64,000 bases of DNA from Russula earlei (lineage: Eukaryota > Basidiomycota > Agaricomycetes > Russulales > Russulaceae): assembly GCA_025769875.1 (NCBI GenBank), contig JAGFNK010000192.1, forward strand, positions 1 through 64,000, read 5' to 3'. Of this stretch, positions 59,631 to 64,000 are shown in pieces (the first letter of the stretch is position 1; every line of letters starts with the position of its first letter). Position numbers and translations under genes: made by a program. A model generated the notes under the pieces. It was not told the DNA's origin and ran no database searches. It was given only the letters and a program-made list of their open reading frames with translations.

Positions 59631-61825
59631 CTGGTGCCTTATATGCGTTTAAGCAAATTGTTTCACGTCCCAGTGCAGGCCAAGCTCAACTGGTCTCACC
59701 TAGAACTCACGGTTCATCCAAATCGCCGTGATGATGACAATGTACGGCGTGGTCTACCACGAAGTGTATTGATCGCGTCGTCCAACGGCGATTCGCGAGT
59801 CATTTTAGGCCAGGGATTGGTACATGTGCACATCGAATACACGTAGAGTTGTTGTTCCCTAGCACAGCCATGCGGACTGATGCAAACCGTTCCTGCTGAT
59901 CGTGAGAGGTCGAGGATGCTCGACACGAATCTGGCTCGTGCAGCCAGTGGATAATACGTTCCTACTAGTTCAAACGTGCATCCACGTTACCGGTCTGCAA
60001 ACGCAGTGACGGCAACCGCCCCCTGACTCACGTACGACCTTGAGCGCCCGTATTCTCCTCGAGCGCATCACTCGAGTTTCAAACCTCCGGGCCAGCACGC
60101 TGTCGTCACCCTCCGCGGAAGCCGACCGACCGATGCCGTGAATCGGATGAAGTATACATACGGTTATAGGGAACAGTGAAGTTCCCCTCAGCAAAGTTCA
60201 ACCCGTCAAGCGAAAAAGAAAAAAAAAAAAAAAAAAAAAACAATGGACGAAGAGAACGATGGAAGACGTGCGGGTGCTTACCGAATGAGGTCACCGTTCG
60301 TTACGTACAGGTGCTGAAACTCGGCAATAGCTGTGAACTTTTCATTTCCCTCTCGCTGTGCTACGCTGTGGGCTGGACTGGTAGCAGTAGGTTAGAAACC
60401 TACAAGATCCGCTAGAATTGTTGCGCGCCATCGGGGAGAGCGAAACGGGTGGCAAGTTACCCCTTGTAGCGGGCCGTGATGGGGGTGCGAGGAAAAAAAT
60501 AAACGCGCGTTCCTATGGCCGCATGGCGAGACCGGTCCCGGCCATCCTCAAATCGCGATCCAAGTCAACACTTATTTTGGCGCACCCGTCCGTCAGCCTG
60601 ATCACCCTTGGGACGGCCATGCGGGCCCGACGGAATACCTCCGCCGAAACTTTAGCGTCTCGAGGAGACGGTGTGTATCTGCACAGCCTCTGATCCAGGT
60701 CTGACTCTGATGACGGCTCGGCTGATGACGCTCGGTGGCATCGGCTCATCCGCCACTCGCTCGCCCTCCATTCGAGCAGCACACACCACCGTTATCTCAG
60801 CATTTAAAAAATTTTGATGTTATGTGCGTGAATGCTGCGATGCGGCCGATGAATGAATGGCCCTGATGTTGATTCCCGCGGTGGATGGATGTGCATCTTT
60901 TGCGCTCTGTTCCACACAGCATGCGCAGATATCTCGTCCGCAGCTCGAGCCCTGTAAAGTTTGATGGATGGGGAAGGCTCAGCCAGGCTCTCGGTAACGT
61001 TTTCAGTCGGGGTGAGTTGTGCCTCCAACATGATGGACCATGGACGTTGGCGTGACTTCTGACAAGTTTCGCTATGGAGCACGCCCGAGAGGACTGCTCC
61101 GCTCCGGTTTGGCTGCGGTTGACTTGGGGCGTGGACGAATGGCCCGGATGGAGTCATCCGTCGACTTCTCGGTCCATCTCCCTACCGATTCCCGACTGTG
61201 GTCACAAGACTGGACGCCTCAAAGTTGAACACAAAGCAAGGCGTCTGCACACCTCAACTGACACTCGTCAACCAAAAGTCTATAAGTCATTAGAAGCCGG
61301 CCTTGCACTGCATCAACATTTCGGGGAAACTCTGACACGATATATAGCCAAACTGGTGCGGCCGCCACGGTAGCGCTAACAGAGGGAACGTGGCGGTAGC
61401 CGTCGCTGTCACCGTTAAACCATAGGAAGCCGTATGGATGCATGACAATTGAGGGCTGATCATACTTACAGTAACAGGCGGCAATTAATGTTAATGGCAC
61501 CGCTGGCACGTTCAAGCACGACCGGTTTCTGTAGAGATGCTATGCATTCACACACGACCGAATTGGATTTCCTTGGTGTTCCTTGTTTCGGCGTTATGCA
61601 ACGGGCTGCCAAGCCCCACGCATCCACAAGGGACACAGTTCGTAGAATAATTGGACTGTGGCAGGTCGGACGTCTACAACTGAAGGTGGTGACCAGATAA
61701 ACCAGTTGCCGGCACTGCAGCTACCACAACAGTACCATAACACGAGTAGTAGAGTAATTGCGAGGATAGCGCGAAGGTAGCACACTGAAGTCATATGATT
61801 TATGCCGGACAGTTGCAGTTGGGTC
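59631..61825. other. Intergenic, no gene recognised
   Basis: 2.2 kb without a supportable gene. Small frames such as 60,418-60,693 (+) and 61,157-60,804 (-) have no recognisable domain. An A-rich run (60,213-60,240, about 22 A in a row) stands alone, with no retrogene upstream. The IDO promoter should lie just above 59,630. Confidence 0.5.
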
Positions 61826-63579
61826 TCATTGTCTCCACTGAAGATACCCATCTCCGTCAACGGTACAACGTCGGCTTACCACTTCTTGCACTTTCTCAGC
61901 CACACCACGTTTCCCCCCTCGAAGATCTTGGACCTTTGCGATGAGCTCCTGCAAGGTGAGCGCTGCCGAACCGCTAGATATGTGGCGGCCTTGAACAAGA
62001 GCTTGTATGTCAGCTTCAATTGGCAAACCGTATCGCAAGAAGGATGCTGTAGGAGGCGGTTTCTTATGCAAGGCCTCGGGAAGCTCAAGTTGCGGAGGGA
62101 TTTTCATTTTCTCCGAAAAATGAGGCCTCAAGGCTGGCCAGATCTACTCGGTCGAGAGAAGCTGGTGACCAAGCCGGGCGACCGACTACCTTGTTCAGCA
62201 CTAGAGGTGACCCCGGTACGAAAGTCTGGAGAAGCATCATGCTAAGGGAGCAGTCAGTTGGTCGTATACTGGTGAATCGGCCAAAGAACGGACGCAAAAC
62301 GCAGTTGCGATGCCCAGTTCCATCTTGAAGCATTCCAGGAGGTCAAGTAGCTTGCCTTTCCTGATAGTTACGAGAGCAAGTTTGAGGCTGGTTGGGCTAC
62401 GCTGCTCTAGCATTGCGAGGGTATCGTTTGCCCATTGCGAAAACATCAGACCCCTGATCACCCGTCGTGAAGGTATTCAAAGTGGCAACAATGTCTTCGA
62501 CCGTGTCCTGAGAAAATGCAGTGTCCAATGCTATGCGGATCGGGCCACTTAGTGGCGGGATTGGATCGGTAGGTTCTTTATCATGGTACAGATCCTCAAT
62601 AGCTTCGTTGACTTGCGCATATGTTGGTTTTTCTAGAGCTGCGAGACTCTCTAAGAGCATAGGAACACGCGCAGAAGGTATGTAGTGGGTTGCAAGGCCA
62701 TGTTCGCTGCGTTATAGTTGGGTGAGCAACTTGGGGCAAAGGTAGAAGGATAGCCTACAATGCAGCCCGGCCTGCCAAAGGCGTCCCCGTGAGAGCGAGA
62801 TATGTCCCTAACTGACCGTCCAGACGGGAGAGGTAGTAGGAAGCACCGACATCAGGGAACAACCCGATTTTCGTTTCCGGCATTGAGATCAAACAGTTCT
62901 CTGTGGCGACTCTGAATGGAGCGGGTGCTACCAAACCGAAACCACCGCCAACTCCATACCGAGCGGCGTTGAGTCAGAAGCGAGAAATGGAGAAAATACA
63001 CAGCTGGATACATACAAGTTATCCCAGTCCATAATGGCCACATACGGCTTTGACAGATTAGCAAGGAAGTAATCTAGCCCATATCTGAATCACAGTCAGC
63101 GTGGTTTCGTAAAAGGGTTGTCTATTCGTACTCGCGCCGAAAAAAGTCGACAGCCTCAGGACGGGTAGCGTCACTCGTCGAAAGCTCGATGACGCCTGAA
63201 AGGTTTCTCAGTGGGTGGGGACTGAACGCAAGGGAGAACGAACTAGAAACGTCACCGCCAGCGCAGAAGGCTTTACCGGCACCAGTGCCCACAATGACCC
63301 CACAAAGCTCTGCATTTTCCCATTGCTGGAAGGATGTTATTGGTCGATGATCGAGACAGTAGCAAAACATGATGCGGTACGTACCTCGATCTGATATGCC
63401 AAGGCCTTGATCATTGGCGTGTTGAGGGCATTTAACTTTGGTGGTCGGTTGAGGGTGAATTTCCGTACTGCAAGGTTTTCCTCGAACCTTACGAGCGGCT
63501 ATGGAGAGCGAGGTTCAGAAAAGAGCGTGAGGTGTGCAAGAAATGGGGAGACCTCTAAGGGCGCTGGGTCAGAAGCCAT
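61826..63579 (-). CDS. HIBCH: 3-hydroxyisobutyryl-CoA hydrolase (enoyl-CoA hydratase family), frame broken
   Basis: Start MASDPAPLE at 63,579. Exon 1 63,579-63,553 and exon 2 63,498-63,385 ([20 protein letters not shown]) join in frame. Then come [54 protein letters not shown] and [39 protein letters not shown] carries the catalytic Glu and Asp. The tail has [10 protein letters not shown] and [10 protein letters not shown]. The enzyme removes CoA from 3-hydroxyisobutyrate in valine breakdown, usually in mitochondria; no targeting leader is evident. Frame breaks of one base appear near 63,026 (inside IMD-GIT), 62,205 and 62,105, none bridgeable by introns. Either the gene is a pseudogene or the assembly has errors here. 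Confidence 0.85.
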
Positions 63580-63772
63580 GTGTCTGGAAAGGACATCGGC
63601 CCTACGAGCCTGCTGTCAGAGATCGGGTGGCCATGCGATGGAGGAAGCGCATGTTCCTGTGCAAACCAACTCGGTACCACCGAGAGCAGAGCATGTGAAG
63701 GATGATGACGGCAAATGACTTGACCGAGCCCGAAATCGGTCTCCCGGGCCGCCCGAACTGTATGTCTCGACC
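63580..63772. promoter_or_regulatory. Shared upstream region HIBCH / TBCE
   Basis: 193 bp between divergent starts. No element was recognised. If the hydrolase has a mitochondrial leader exon it would have to lie in or beyond this interval. Confidence 0.45.
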
Positions 63773-64000
63773 ATGGCCATTCGCAGTATAGTTGAACCCG
63801 CAGCCAGTGACGCCCCTACAAGTACTCTTCCATCTCCAGGCACCCGATTCACTCATTCCGGCTACACTGGGACCATCCGGTATGTCGGGGAAGTCGATGG
63901 CGCCGGTGGTGTATGGCTTGGTGTAGAATGGGATGACTCGAGTCGAGGGAAGCATGACGGGTCCAAGAGTGGCAGGAGTTATTTCTCGTGTCTGTGAGTC
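63773..64000 (+). CDS. PAC2: Tubulin-specific chaperone E / Pac2, first exon (cut by window end)
   Basis: From ATG 63,773 the frame reads a short leader and then a CAP-Gly domain: GTRFTHSGYTGTIRYVGEVD, GVWLGVEWDD and GKHDGSKSGRSYFSC. The GKHDGS form of the CAP-Gly groove is typical of TBCE/Pac2, the cofactor that loads alpha-tubulin onto beta-tubulin during dimer assembly. A donor GTGAGT at 63,994 suggests the first exon ends at 63,993. The leucine-rich and ubiquitin-like parts expected for TBCE lie outside the window. Confidence 0.85.

Noticed and set aside
60213..60240. A-run as the poly(A) tail of a retrogene
   Set aside because: No intronless gene copy precedes it and no target duplication was seen; it is treated as a simple repeat.

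Overview
The window is nuclear DNA of a filamentous basidiomycete, most likely a mushroom-forming Agaricomycete. Host genes are split by many 45-90 bp GT-AG introns, and their products are typical of such fungi: a basidiomycete-type sesquiterpene synthase, indoleamine 2,3-dioxygenase, HFM1/MER3, FAN1, SNW1/Prp45 and Tim54. No bacterial operon, CRISPR array, rRNA or tRNA was seen.

Layout. Bases 1 to about 18,500 are a transposon graveyard that is strikingly poor in CpG. It holds a Ty3/gypsy integrase-chromodomain relic with its 3' LTR, reversed gypsy gag and Ty1/copia gag-pol relics, and a pogo/Tigger-like DNA transposon (about 6,112-11,004). That transposon was split by a solo LTR, which was itself split by an oppositely oriented LTR. 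A younger-looking 2.9 kb element (15,140-18,060) has about 410 bp terminal inverted repeats around a CpG-rich, low-complexity core. Fragments of the same core family lie at 2,465-2,790 and 11,470-11,800.

From about 20,000 to the end the window is gene-dense: sesquiterpene synthase (-), F-box/WD40 (-), membrane SH3 protein (-), FAN1 nuclease (-), SNW1/Prp45 (+), NEDD1-like WD40 (+), ALA dehydratase HEM2 (+), TIM54 (+), HFM1/MER3 helicase (-), CKS1 (+), insulysin-type M16 protease (-), a 1132-residue membrane protein of unknown function (+), RFA1 (-), IDO (-), HIBCH (-) and the start of the tubulin chaperone TBCE/Pac2 (+). FAN1/SNW1, HFM1/CKS1, M16 protease/1132-residue gene and HIBCH/TBCE are head-to-head pairs with short shared upstream regions. 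These are mostly unrelated housekeeping genes, not one pathway.

Points that stand out. Eleven premature stops in the pogo transposase and two in the gypsy integrase are all TGA, the mark of CGA-to-TGA (CpG) decay. The 410-bp-TIR element has no transposase. Single-base frame breaks occur in TIM54, the NEDD1-like gene and (three times) HIBCH. Exon coordinates in the entries come from hand splicing by frame, GT-AG sites and family conservation; no tool was run.
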